Assembly: GCA_964619955.1 (NCBI GenBank)
Contig: CAZUJF010000002.1
Span: 1 to 64,000, forward strand
DNA from: JACQFK01 sp964619955
GTDB lineage: Bacteria; Planctomycetota; MHYJ01; JACPRB01
Direction of reading: 5' to 3'
Length of the DNA stretch: 64,000 nt
In this document: piece by piece, positions 47,936 to 57,253 of the stretch
Layout: each line of letters starts with the position of its first letter
Position numbering within the stretch: position 1 is the stretch's first letter
Position numbers and translations under genes: made by a program
Notes under the pieces: generated by a model
Databases searched by the model: none
Told to the model about the DNA's origin: nothing
The model's input: the letters and a program-made list of their open reading frames with translations, nothing else

Positions 47936-50095
47936 ATGGGTTTGCCCCTACGTCCCGATGACGCTTCCCGTACGCCCCTTCTCGGGCGTCCCGGCGACCC
48001 CCTGAGATTCGAGCTGGATCTCCAGGAGGGGGTCGCGCTGGAGTCCTGCGAAGACCCCTTCGTGGCGCTGGGCGATTCCGGGCGGCTGGCGCGCGTGGTG
48101 CTCGGACGCCTCGTGTCGGGCGAAGGCACCCTCCTCAAGCCCCTGGCCGTGAAGCTCCAGCGCAGCTATTACCGTCCGCTGGCCGGCGGGGCGGGCAAGG
48201 ATCCGCTGACGAATCCGATGATCGAGGAGCGCTGGCGCCGGGAGCGCGAGGCGCTGGCGAAATGCGCGGGCGGCTCGCTGGTGCCGCTGATCGACCTGGG
48301 ACCGGCGGGTTTCTCGAGCCGTCCGGTGACGTTCTGCAAGAAGACCCGGGCCTACTTTCATCCCCCCTGCCCGCGCTGCGGGGCGCTGCTGGAGGACTGC
48401 CGCGACGACGGGCTGCTGCACGAGCACGGCCTGCCCGAATATTCGCGGAGCGCGACGCGGTATCTCTACTGCAAGGCCTGCGCTTCCTTCGAGGAGGCGG
48501 GCCTGGGCCTGCGGATCTTCTACACGACCGCGCCCGCCGGCGAGGATGCGCCCAAGGGCGACGCGAACGTGCGGCGCCGCGGCGAGCTCTACCGGGACCT
48601 GGGCGCGCTCGTGAACGCCTCGCGGACGGACGAGGAGCGCGCGGCGCTGAGCCGCAGCTTCCCCTGCGCCGGGTGCCCCCACCGCGAGACGTGTTTTCCC
48701 CTGCCCGGCGAGGCGCCGGCGGGCAAGGCGGTCCCCGCCGAGGGCCTGCTCTTCCCCGTCTCCTACTACGACTTCCACCTCCTGGCGTTCGAGGTGATGG
48801 AGCTCCATCTCGACGAGTTCGGGGATCTCCTGGGCGGCGCCTCCTGGGCGGCGCTCCGGGACCGGGTGCGGCAGGCGGGCAGCGCGGGCCGCGAACGGAC
48901 CCTGCAGGCCGTGGACGCGCATTACACCGGCCCCGTCCAGTGGCTCTACCAGGACGACACGATCGAGCGCTTCGCCCTCGAGGTGCTGCATCTCAAGCTG
49001 GCGCTCTTCTCGCAGCTGTGCCGCGGGGTGCGCGAGTACCACGAGAAGGTCCGGGAGCCGCATCTGCACCTGTCGCCCTCGCAGGTGATGGTGGACGTGC
49101 TGCCGGGGGCGACGAATCTTCCCGCCCGCTGGAGCTTCCAGGTCCGGCTGATCGGCGCCTCGGGGCCGCACCGTTTCGAGCCCCAGGGGCTGCGCGCGGG
49201 GCTGCCGGTCCCCGCGCCGGATGCGGACAAGATCTTCCTCTCGCCGTTCGTGCGCGGCGCGGAGTTCGGGCGCGAGGAGTCGCTGCGCGTCTCGATCCGG
49301 TCCCTGCAGCCCGAGGGGGACCAGCTCAAGGTCGAAGGCGTCGCCTCCTCGGAGCGCGCGCGCCTGGAGACCTGGCAGCCCGGGGACGTGATCCGCGTGG
49401 TTCCCACCGGCGGCGCGCTCGAAGGGACGACGCTCTGGGGGACCCTGGAGTGGCGCGAGGACCAGGGCGTGAAGTTCAGCGCCCTCGTGCCCGCGGGCGC
49501 CGTGCCGGATCCCGCGCGGAAGCCGGCGGATTTCGACGCGGGGGTGGCCTGCTTCCCCCGCTTCGGGGTGGCCTGCGACCTCTATTCGCTCGGACTGCTC
49601 CTCTTCCGGTCGCTGCTCGTGAACGACCAGACGACGCTCATCGAGGCCGACGCGGCGCTGCAGCGCGTGCTGCGCCGGGTGTCGGTCTGGAGCGAAGGCA
49701 AGCGGTCGCCCGCCGCCGCGCGCGTGGCGTCGGAGCTGCTGGCGCAGATCGGGCAGGAACCGGACGTGTTCCAGCCCGGGGCGCTGCTCCACTCGGAGGA
49801 CGACCGCAACGAGGCCGCGAAGGCGCTGCCGCCGAGACTGTGGTCGGACCTGCTCCTTTTCGGATTCAAGCTCACGACCTCCATCCCGGGGTTCAGCTTC
49901 GCGACGGGGCACGCCGACAGCGTCCCGGACCATCCGGAGGGGCTGATGGACGCCGTGCGGGCCGAGCTTTCGCAGCTCGAGGCGCGGGTGCGGATCGAGC
50001 TCTTCGCCCGCGCCGAGCGGGACCGGGAGATCGGCGAGGTCTGCGACGAGCTGCTGGCCGAGCTTTCGGGCCCGCCCAAGGCGGGTGCTCCGTGA
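47936..50095 (+). CDS. T6SS-associated zinc-ribbon pseudokinase
   Basis: A 719-residue protein heading the T6SS operon. It follows the layout of a Ser/Thr protein kinase. A glycine-loop-like strand leads to AVKLQ (K73), MIEERWRREREALAKC resembles helix C, HLHLSPSQVMVD (376-387) stands where kinases have HRDLKPSNVLVD, and CDLYSLGLLLFRSLL (547-561) matches the SDIWSLG helix. The catalytic Asp, Lys and Asn of the loop are replaced by His, Ser and Gln, and no DFG is visible, so it is likely inactive. Cysteine pairs C145/C148 and C179/C182, with more at C244, C247 and C253, suggest zinc ribbons. A beta-rich insert occupies about 440-525. It overlaps fha by GTGA. By analogy with PpkA-Fha systems it may gate T6SS assembly. 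Confidence 0.75.
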   Translation: MGLPLRPDDASRTPLLGRPGDPLRFELDLQEGVALESCEDPFVALGDSGRLARVVLGRLVSGEGTLLKPLAVKLQRSYYRPLAGGAGKDPLTNPMIEERWRREREALAKCAGGSLVPLIDLGPAGFSSRPVTFCKKTRAYFHPPCPRCGALLEDCRDDGLLHEHGLPEYSRSATRYLYCKACASFEEAGLGLRIFYTTAPAGEDAPKGDANVRRRGELYRDLGALVNASRTDEERAALSRSFPCAGCPHRETCFPLPGEAPAGKAVPAEGLLFPVSYYDFHLLAFEVMELHLDEFGDLLGGASWAALRDRVRQAGSAGRERTLQAVDAHYTGPVQWLYQDDTIERFALEVLHLKLALFSQLCRGVREYHEKVREPHLHLSPSQVMVDVLPGATNLPARWSFQVRLIGASGPHRFEPQGLRAGLPVPAPDADKIFLSPFVRGAEFGREESLRVSIRSLQPEGDQLKVEGVASSERARLETWQPGDVIRVVPTGGALEGTTLWGTLEWREDQGVKFSALVPAGAVPDPARKPADFDAGVACFPRFGVACDLYSLGLLLFRSLLVNDQTTLIEADAALQRVLRRVSVWSEGKRSPAAARVASELLAQIGQEPDVFQPGALLHSEDDRNEAAKALPPRLWSDLLLFGFKLTTSIPGFSFATGHADSVPDHPEGLMDAVRAELSQLEARVRIELFARAERDREIGEVCDELLAELSGPPKAGAP

Positions 50096-51348
50096 GCGCC
50101 TTCAAGCTGGTGGTCACGATGTCCGCGAGCGGGGACGCCGTCCTGTCCGAGCACCCGGGGGACAAGGGGCTGCTGACCGTCGGCCGTTCGGCGGGCAACG
50201 ACATCGTGCTGCCGGATCCGGAGAAGCGGGTCTCGAGCCGGCACGCGCGGGTGGAGCGCGTCGGCCACGCCTGGAACCTGCAGGACCTGGGCAGCACGAA
50301 CGGGACCTTCCTGAACGACCGGAAGCTGGAGCCCAACGTCCCCGCGGCGCTGCAGAACGGGGACCGGATCGGGGTGGGGCTGTACCAGCTGCGGGTTTCG
50401 TTCGAACAGGCGCCGCTCGAGGACCAGACCCTGGTGGTCGTGGATCCCGCGCGGCTCCTCTCCCAGCTCGTGGACGAGCTGCCGGTGCTGTATGCGCGGC
50501 TGGCCGCGGAGAACCCCGAGGCGCGGAAGGAATCGCTGCGCCGGACGATCCGCTCGGCGGCCTCCTCGGCCGGGCCGGAACAGGCGCGCTCGATCGTCAA
50601 CCAGCTGCGCTCCCGCTTCCTCTCGAAGGGCGCCGCCGAACCCGGCGGAACGACGATGATCCGCCGCAGGGACCAGGAGGTCCAGCAGCGGGAGGCCTCC
50701 CACCAGGCGGGGGCCAAGGCGATGGCGGAGCTCGCCCAGAAATTCGCGGGCGACGGGGGTCTGCAGACCGCCGCGCAGGTGGAGACCTTCGCCGGCATGC
50801 TGGGGAGCCTGGTGGAGCTCACGATGGAATGGCTCTCCAAGAGCCTCAAGGGCCGGCGCGAATTCGAGGTGCAGTTCAGCGCGGACCTCTCGATGATCTT
50901 CTCCAAGGAGAAGAATCCGCTGAAGGGCGGCGGCGGCCCGCAGGAGCTGGCGAAGTACCTGCTCGACTGGCGGAACACCAAGGATCCGAAGACCGTGCGG
51001 AAGGCGCTGGACGACGCGTTCAAGGACCTGACGATGCACCAGCTGGGGCTGCTGGCCGGGGTGCAGGAGTCGCTGTCCGCCGTGCTGGCCCGGATCGATC
51101 CCAAGGTGGTCGAGCGGGAGGCGAAGGAGAAGGGCGGCGGCGGGATGTTCGCCAGCGCGGAGAAGCGCGCGTGGAAGCATTACGCGGACGTCTTCGTGGA
51201 GATTTTTTCCGAGAACAGCAAGCTGTTCAACGAGCTGATCTATCCGAACGTGCGGAAGGGCTATCTGACGCTGCATTCGGAGGAGGGCCAGCCGGGGATC
51301 GTCGAAAAGCTGCCCTCGACCAAGGGCGGCGGCCCCGTCACCCTGTAG
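50092..51348 (+). CDS. T6SS FHA-domain protein (Fha/TagH)
   Basis: A 418-residue protein. The N-terminal FHA domain (about 25-105) has TVGRSAGNDIVLPD, VSSRHARVERVG and LGSTNGTFLNDRKL, so the phospho-threonine pocket looks intact. A helical middle follows (about 130-230). The C-terminus resembles the T6SS-associated TagH/ImpI domain: KALDDAFKDLTMHQLGLLAG with VQESLSAVLARIDPKVVE. Fha proteins bind phosphorylated partners and promote T6SS assembly. It starts with GTG overlapping the pseudokinase stop. Confidence 0.9.
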   Translation: MSAFKLVVTMSASGDAVLSEHPGDKGLLTVGRSAGNDIVLPDPEKRVSSRHARVERVGHAWNLQDLGSTNGTFLNDRKLEPNVPAALQNGDRIGVGLYQLRVSFEQAPLEDQTLVVVDPARLLSQLVDELPVLYARLAAENPEARKESLRRTIRSAASSAGPEQARSIVNQLRSRFLSKGAAEPGGTTMIRRRDQEVQQREASHQAGAKAMAELAQKFAGDGGLQTAAQVETFAGMLGSLVELTMEWLSKSLKGRREFEVQFSADLSMIFSKEKNPLKGGGGPQELAKYLLDWRNTKDPKTVRKALDDAFKDLTMHQLGLLAGVQESLSAVLARIDPKVVEREAKEKGGGGMFASAEKRAWKHYADVFVEIFSENSKLFNELIYPNVRKGYLTLHSEEGQPGIVEKLPSTKGGGPVTL

Positions 51349-51375
51349 GCCGGAGTGCAAGGAGGAGGAACCGTG

Positions 51376-51819
51376 ATGAAGGCGACGCGAGTCTGGGTGC
51401 TGCTGCTGCCGCTGCTGGCGGCCTGCGGCGGCCCGGTGGGGCTGTACGTCCGCGGCGTCAAGCCGCTGAACGAGAACGACCGCAAGGAGTCGACCCCGGT
51501 CGACATCCGCATCTACCAGCTCAAGGACGAGGCGCGCTTCACGAACGCCACGGTCGAGGACCTCTGGACCAAGGCGCGCGAGGTCCTGGGCGAGGATTAC
51601 ATCGCGCTGAAGCAGGTCACGGTCTTCCCGGGATCCGCGGAGGACAAGGAGGTCCGGCACGAGCTGGGCGAGCTGCCGGAGTCGGTGCGCTTCATCGGCA
51701 CGCTGGCGCTCTTCCCCAAGGACGACGGAAAGGGGCCGCGCAAGCTGGCCCTCCCCCGCAAGGAGGCGAACGGGCGGGTGCTCCGCTTCACGGGCAGCCA
51801 CATCGAACTCGAACCTTAG
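51376..51819 (+). CDS. tssJ: T6SS outer-membrane lipoprotein TssJ
   Basis: A 147-residue lipoprotein. The signal ends in the lipobox LAAC (LLLPLLAACGGPVGL). The mature part keeps the TssJ pattern: STPVDIRIYQLKDEARFTNA, TVEDLWTKAREVLGEDY and VRFIGTLALF. It anchors TssM at the outer membrane, so the cell should be diderm. A strong AGGAGGAGG precedes ATG 51376. Confidence 0.92.
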   Translation: MKATRVWVLLLPLLAACGGPVGLYVRGVKPLNENDRKESTPVDIRIYQLKDEARFTNATVEDLWTKAREVLGEDYIALKQVTVFPGSAEDKEVRHELGELPESVRFIGTLALFPKDDGKGPRKLALPRKEANGRVLRFTGSHIELEP

Positions 51820-51828
51820 GAGCCGCGC

Positions 51829-53178
51829 GTGGATTTTGCGCAGAAAGTCCTGTGGTCGGAGGGGATGTTCCTCACCCCCCACCACTTCCAGCAGTCGGAG
51901 CGTCATCTGGAGCACCTGCTCCAGCGGCGTTTCGCGGCGGTCCGGCCCCTGGGCTGGGGCGTCTGCCGTCTCCAGATCAATCCGGAGGCGCTGGCGAACG
52001 GCGAGCTGATGCTGTCGCGGGTGCAGGCGCTGCTCCCCGACGGGCTCTCGGTGGACGCGCCCGACTACGACGCGCTCCCCCCGGCGCGCGCCATCGAGGC
52101 CTGCTTCGACGCCAAGAAGACCGTGCTCGGCGTCTACCTCGCCTCCCCGCTGGTGCGGCCCGGCCAGGCGGCCTCGGGCCCCGACGGGGCGGCCGGCGGC
52201 CGCCCCGTGCGCTACCGGCGCCGCCAGGTCACGGTGGCGGACGACGCGGGCGGCGGCGAGCGCGAGATCGAGGTGGCGGCGAAGAGCCTGCGCATCCTCT
52301 TCGAGGGCGAGCCGCGCGACGATTACAGCTCCCTCAAGATCGCCGAGCTGGGGCGCAGCGCCTCGGGGAAATACGTCCTGTCCGAGACCTTCGTGCCCCC
52401 CTGCCTCTTCCTCTCGGCGTCCGCGCCGCTGGCGGCGACGCTGCGCCGGGTGCTGGAGATCATCTCCGCGAAAAGCTCGGAGCTGTCGGCGCAGCGGCGC
52501 CAGCGCGCCACGGGGCTGGTGGAATTCACGATGTCCGAGGCGGCCAACTTCTGGTTCCTCCACACGGTGAACGCCTTCATCCCGGTGCTGATGCACTACC
52601 ACCAGAACCCGGACGTGCACCCCGAGGGGCCCTTCCTCGCGCTCGCGCGCCTGGCGGGCGAGCTCTTCACGTTCGCCGGGGACGGCCATCCGAAGGACCT
52701 GCCGTCCTACGACCACGATTCGCCCGGGGCCTCGTTCACGGGGATCGAGAAGCGCATCAGCGACCTGATGATCACGGTCATCCCGACGCGCTGCACGCCC
52801 GTCCCGCTCGAGCGGGTCCGCGACGCGCTGTTCACCGCGCGTCTGCGGGACGACCGGCTCGTCGAGGGCGGCGGGCTCTATCTCGCCGTCATGTCGGAGG
52901 TGCCGGAGGACAAGATCATCCGCGAGGTGCCGATGAAGGCGAAGGTGAGCGCCTCGGACCGCGTGGACCAGCTCATCGCGGCGGCCCTGAGGGGCCTGCC
53001 CCTGAAGCACCTGCCCACGCCGCCCGCGGAGATCCCGGTGCAGCCGGGCCGGCAGTATTTCCAGGTGGAGAAGACCGGCGAGCACTGGGAGGCGGTGCGC
53101 AAGTCCCGCTCGATCTCGTTCTACATCCCCCCGGAGTTCAAGGGGCTCAAGCTCGAATTGATGGCGGTGAAGGAATAA
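51829..53178 (+). CDS. tssK: T6SS baseplate protein TssK
   Basis: A 449-residue TssK. The start VLWSEGMFLTPHHFQQSERH is diagnostic, followed by RPLGWGVCRLQINPEAL. A helical middle includes TMSEAANFWFLHTVNAFIPV and the C-terminal part RQYFQVEKTGEHWEAV then ISFYIPPEFKGLKLEL. It links the baseplate to the TssLM membrane complex. It starts with GTG; AGGAG lies within the preceding TssJ stop region. Confidence 0.95.
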   Translation: MDFAQKVLWSEGMFLTPHHFQQSERHLEHLLQRRFAAVRPLGWGVCRLQINPEALANGELMLSRVQALLPDGLSVDAPDYDALPPARAIEACFDAKKTVLGVYLASPLVRPGQAASGPDGAAGGRPVRYRRRQVTVADDAGGGEREIEVAAKSLRILFEGEPRDDYSSLKIAELGRSASGKYVLSETFVPPCLFLSASAPLAATLRRVLEIISAKSSELSAQRRQRATGLVEFTMSEAANFWFLHTVNAFIPVLMHYHQNPDVHPEGPFLALARLAGELFTFAGDGHPKDLPSYDHDSPGASFTGIEKRISDLMITVIPTRCTPVPLERVRDALFTARLRDDRLVEGGGLYLAVMSEVPEDKIIREVPMKAKVSASDRVDQLIAAALRGLPLKHLPTPPAEIPVQPGRQYFQVEKTGEHWEAVRKSRSISFYIPPEFKGLKLELMAVKE

Positions 53179-53181
53179 GAC

Positions 53182-53853
53182 ATGGCGGAAACGACGACCC
53201 CGGCGGCGCCCGCGCTGGCCGACCTGTGCTCGGAGCTGCTGGCGTTCACGCTGCAGCTCCGGAAGTCCCCGGATCCGGGCGACGCGGACGTGCTGCGCCA
53301 GAAGATCGACGAGCTGTTCCGCGCGCTGGAGGTGAAGGCGCGGCAGGCGGACATCCCCGCGGAGGACGTGCTGCAGGCGAAGTACGCGATCGCCGCCTTC
53401 GTGGACGAGATCGTGCTGAGCTCGTCCTGGCCGGCGAAGGAATCCTGGGGCGACCGGCCCCTGCAGCTGGCCTATTTCAACGACTTCGCGGCGGGCGAGG
53501 AGTTCTACAACCGCATCGACGCGCTGCGCGGGGCGAAGAAGAACGCGGTGCTCGAGGTCTATTACCTGTGCCTGACGCTGGGGTTCCGCGGGAAGTACGT
53601 GGATCTCCAGGGCATGGAGAAGAAGAAGGTCCTGATGGACACGCTGCTGCGGGAGGTGCGTCCGCCGCAGCCCGCCGGGGCCGGGGGGCTCTCCCCCGCC
53701 TGGCAGGCGTCGGACACGGTCGCGGGCCTGACCCGAGGCCTGCCCGCGTGGTTCGTGGCGGTCGCCTGCACGTTCGGCGTGGTGGTGCTCTTCGTCCTCC
53801 TCTCCAGCCTGCTGGGCTGGACGGTCGACGGCGTTTTGCAACAGCTCAAATAA
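53182..53853 (+). CDS. tssL: T6SS inner-membrane protein TssL (DotU/IcmH)
   Basis: A 223-residue short-form TssL. The cytoplasmic domain shows AKYAIAAFVDEIVLSSSWPA and EEFYNRIDALRG, then YYLCLTLGFRGKY, all typical of DotU. One C-terminal membrane helix follows (WFVAVACTFGVVVLFVLLSS). No OmpA-type peptidoglycan-binding domain is attached, so cell-wall anchoring must come from another protein. It sits three bases after tssK. Confidence 0.94.
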   Translation: MAETTTPAAPALADLCSELLAFTLQLRKSPDPGDADVLRQKIDELFRALEVKARQADIPAEDVLQAKYAIAAFVDEIVLSSSWPAKESWGDRPLQLAYFNDFAAGEEFYNRIDALRGAKKNAVLEVYYLCLTLGFRGKYVDLQGMEKKKVLMDTLLREVRPPQPAGAGGLSPAWQASDTVAGLTRGLPAWFVAVACTFGVVVLFVLLSSLLGWTVDGVLQQLK

Positions 53854-53866
53854 GGGAGCCGGTCTG

Positions 53867-56800
53867 ATGAAGGGGTTGCTCGGGGCGGTGTTCAAGAGCG
53901 GCGGGACGGGCCTGCTCCTGCTGGCGATCGTGCTGCTGATGATCTGGTTCGGCGGCGACGCGCTCAACGTCGAGCGCAAGACCCGGATCCTCGCGGTCCT
54001 GGGCGTGCTCGGGGTCGCGATGGCGCTCGTGCTCGTCCAGAAGGTGCTCACGGTCCGCAGCGCGATGCTGATCGAGCAGAAGCTGCGCTCGCAGGCGCAG
54101 GAGCAGGTGCAGAGCGCGAGGCCCGACGAGCGCGCGGTCGTCCAGGCCGTGCAGAACCAGCTCAACGAGGCGATCCAGGCGCTGAAGACGTCGCGGCTCG
54201 GCAAGGGCGCGCTCTACAAGCTGCCCTGGTACATGATCATCGGCCCGCCCGGCTCGGGCAAATCCACGGCGCTGCAGGAGTCCGGCCTGAACTTCCCCTA
54301 CGTGAGCGAGGGGCGCAAGGGCGTGCGCGGCGTCGGCGGCACGCGCAACTGCGACTGGTGGTTCACCGACGAGGGCATCCTGCTCGACACCGCCGGCCGC
54401 TACACGACGGAACTCGACGACAAGGAGGAGTGGATCGGCTTCCTGGACCTCCTGAAGAAGGCGCGGAAGCGGAAGCCGGTCAACGGCGCGATGGTGGCCG
54501 TCTCCGTGACGGACCTGCTGGCCGCCAGCGACGAGGAGCTGGAGGCGCACGCCAAGAACATCCGGGGCCGCATCGACGAGCTCACCAACCATCTCGAGAT
54601 CGTCTTCCCCGTGTACCTGCTCTTCACCAAATGCGACCTGCTCCAGGGCTTCGTGGAGTTCTTCGAGGAGTATTCGAAGGCGGAGCGCGCGCAGGTCTGG
54701 GGCTGCACGATGCCCTACACGTCCACGCCCGCCAAACCCTACCGCGAGATCTTCGACGAGGAGACCGGCCGCCTGCTGAAGGCGCTGTCGGCCCAGCGGC
54801 TCGGGGCGCTCGTCAACGAGCGGCCCGCGACGAAGAAGCAGAACCTCTATCTGTTCCCCCTGCAGTTCCAGGCCGCGTTGAAGCGGCTGGGGGATTTCGT
54901 GGAGCTGCTCTTCCGGCCGAACCCCTTCCAGGAGACCTCGGTGTTCCGGGGCTTCTACTTCACCAGCGGCACCCAGGAAGGCGCGCCGATCGACCAGGTC
55001 ATCCGCTCCATGAGCGCCGCCTTCGGGCTCAAGGAGGAGGCGGCGCCCGCCTCGACGGCGGCCGCGGACAAGAAGAGCTACTTCCTCAACCACCTCTTCA
55101 CCAAGATCATCTTCCCCGACCAGACGCTGGCCCGGACCTCCGCGAAGGTGCAGCGGCGCCAGAAGCTCATCCACTACGGCACGCTCGGGCTGTCCGCCGT
55201 CGGCGGGGTCTTCCTCACCCTGGCGCTCTTCGTCTCGTTCTTCGGGAACCGGGGCCTCGTCAAGGAGGCCGGCGCGGCGGCCGTGAAGGTCCGCGAAACC
55301 TCGGCGGGGGCCGCCCAGAATCCCGAGCCCGCGCTGCAGGCGCTCGACGGGCTCCGCCGCCAGGCGGAGCTGCTCGACGGCTTCGACCGCGGCTCGCCCC
55401 CGCTCTCGCGCCGCTGGGGCCTTTATCGCGGCGACGACGTGAATCCCGCGATCCGGGCCGTCTACTTCGATTCGCTCCGGAAGCTGCTCATCGCGCCCTG
55501 CGCGGCGAAGATCCACCAGGAGCTCGAGATCCTCTACCGGAAGGAGGGCAAGACCGGGGAGGACTACGAGAAGCTCAGCGACCTGCACCGGGTCTACCAG
55601 ATGCTCGGCGGGACGCTGCGCTCCGAGAAGCACCGCGAACTGCTCGAACACACGCTGCTCCAGGAGGGCCGCTGGACGGCCGGCATCGGGGGCCGGGTGC
55701 TCGCGGTCGCCGACACGCAGCTGCGCTTCCTGCTGACGCAGCTCGACCGGCCCGAGGAATGGAAGGTCACGGTCGACCGGGTGCTCGTGAACCGCATCAA
55801 CGAGGGGCTGGCGCAGGCCCTCTGGGTCCTGGAGAGCTACCGCGATCTCGTCGATTCCGGCAAGGCGACCTTTCCCAAGGTCACCGGCGACACCTTCGTG
55901 AAGGGGGCGGGCCGCGAATTCCTGAAGTTCTCGCACGAATTCTCGTCGATCTTCACCCAGGGCGGCTGGAGCGACTACGTGAAGTCCGCGATCCACACGA
56001 AGGCGGAGTCCCTGGCGGCGCGGTACGCGGAGCTCAAGATCGAAAAGACGGCCGCGCAGCTCGAGGCGGAACTGCAGAAAAAGCACCAGGAGCGCTACGG
56101 CCGCGAGTGGGACGACTACCTCAAGGGGGTGCAGGTGCTCCCCTTCCAGCACCTCGAGGACGCCGCGCGGAAGCTGCGGATCCTCTCGGACGCGGACCAG
56201 TCGCCGCTCATCGAGCTGTTCCGCGGCGTCTGGGAGAGCCAGCGCCTGAAGACGGGCGACGTCGAACTTCCGCCCGTGGCCGACCTCAAGCCGTTGAAGG
56301 AGGCGCTCAAGGCGCTTTACGAGTTCCAGCAGTCGGTGGACGAGTTCGTGTCCACCACGCAGGCGAACAGCCGCGTGACCGGCTCGGTGAAGGAGGGCAA
56401 GCTCCAGGCCCAGCTGCTCGACCCCTTCAAGAAGGCCGGGCGCGGCCTCGACACCGCGGTGCGCTCGGCGCCGCCCAACCTGCAGGACCGGCTCCGCGGC
56501 ATCCTCTACCAGCTGATCGACGCGACGCGCGCGGCGCTGGCGTCGGAGGCGCAGCGCGAGGCGGACGATCTGTGGGCCCGGAGCATCCACCAGATGTGGA
56601 AGGACCAGCTCCAGGGCAAGTACCCCTTCGACGAGGCGGCGGCCGCGGGCGCGCCGCTGCCGGCGGTGGCCGCGCTCTTCAATCCCAAATCGGGGCTGTT
56701 CTGGACGACGGTGGCCGACCTCAAGGCGCTCAACGCGCTGAATCTCGAGGGCAAGCCGCTGGTGTCCTTCTCCCCCGAGTTCCTGACGGCCGTCCGGCGC

Positions 56801-57253
56801 GCGGAGTCGTTCCGCACGGCGCTCTTCAAGCCGGGGGAGGACCGCGTCAAGACCTCCTTCATGGTGACGCTCAAGCAGCGCGAAGGCGTCACGCACCTGC
56901 GCTTCTCGGTGGGCCGCAAGGAGTTCAACCACAACGACGTGCCGAGCGGCCGCGGGCCGCTGGAGTGGGAGGGCGAGGCGGGCGCCAAGCTCTCCATCCG
57001 GGTGGGCGAGGTGGACCGCTGGTACGACCAGGAGTTCAAGGACGACTGGGGCCTGGTGCGCCTGATCGCCTCGGGCAAGCCCCAACTGCAGGGGGACAAG
57101 GTCTTCGCCTGCACCTGGGAGTACAAGATCGACCTCTTCGGCAAGACCCAGACCTTCGTGGGCGACGCGGTCGTGGAATCCGAGGACAAGGCGAACATCT
57201 TCGCCCCGGGCTTCTTCGGGAAATTCGTGATGCCCGAAAAGGCGGGCCGTTGA
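53867..57253 (+). CDS. tssM: T6SS inner-membrane protein TssM (IcmF)
   Basis: A 1128-residue TssM of normal length. Two N-terminal helices (about 14-30 and 41-60) precede a cytoplasmic domain with an intact Walker A GPPGSGKST (126-134) and RNCDWWFTDEGILLDTAGRY. A third helix is near residue 450 (LGLSAVGGVFLTLALFVSFF), and the rest is periplasmic. The C-terminus holds LEWEGEAGAKLSIRV-like beta strands that contact TssJ. It shares one base with tagF. Confidence 0.96.
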   Translation: MKGLLGAVFKSGGTGLLLLAIVLLMIWFGGDALNVERKTRILAVLGVLGVAMALVLVQKVLTVRSAMLIEQKLRSQAQEQVQSARPDERAVVQAVQNQLNEAIQALKTSRLGKGALYKLPWYMIIGPPGSGKSTALQESGLNFPYVSEGRKGVRGVGGTRNCDWWFTDEGILLDTAGRYTTELDDKEEWIGFLDLLKKARKRKPVNGAMVAVSVTDLLAASDEELEAHAKNIRGRIDELTNHLEIVFPVYLLFTKCDLLQGFVEFFEEYSKAERAQVWGCTMPYTSTPAKPYREIFDEETGRLLKALSAQRLGALVNERPATKKQNLYLFPLQFQAALKRLGDFVELLFRPNPFQETSVFRGFYFTSGTQEGAPIDQVIRSMSAAFGLKEEAAPASTAAADKKSYFLNHLFTKIIFPDQTLARTSAKVQRRQKLIHYGTLGLSAVGGVFLTLALFVSFFGNRGLVKEAGAAAVKVRETSAGAAQNPEPALQALDGLRRQAELLDGFDRGSPPLSRRWGLYRGDDVNPAIRAVYFDSLRKLLIAPCAAKIHQELEILYRKEGKTGEDYEKLSDLHRVYQMLGGTLRSEKHRELLEHTLLQEGRWTAGIGGRVLAVADTQLRFLLTQLDRPEEWKVTVDRVLVNRINEGLAQALWVLESYRDLVDSGKATFPKVTGDTFVKGAGREFLKFSHEFSSIFTQGGWSDYVKSAIHTKAESLAARYAELKIEKTAAQLEAELQKKHQERYGREWDDYLKGVQVLPFQHLEDAARKLRILSDADQSPLIELFRGVWESQRLKTGDVELPPVADLKPLKEALKALYEFQQSVDEFVSTTQANSRVTGSVKEGKLQAQLLDPFKKAGRGLDTAVRSAPPNLQDRLRGILYQLIDATRAALASEAQREADDLWARSIHQMWKDQLQGKYPFDEAAAAGAPLPAVAALFNPKSGLFWTTVADLKALNALNLEGKPLVSFSPEFLTAVRRAESFRTALFKPGEDRVKTSFMVTLKQREGVTHLRFSVGRKEFNHNDVPSGRGPLEWEGEAGAKLSIRVGEVDRWYDQEFKDDWGLVRLIASGKPQLQGDKVFACTWEYKIDLFGKTQTFVGDAVVESEDKANIFAPGFFGKFVMPEKAGR

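Noticed and set aside
49582..54204. Very long minus-strand open frame (1540 codons) opposite the T6SS genes, and a similar one at 53846-57085
   Set aside because: Both are rich in Arg, Leu, Gln and His with no domains, and lie exactly antisense to clear T6SS genes. They are a by-product of GC-rich codon use.
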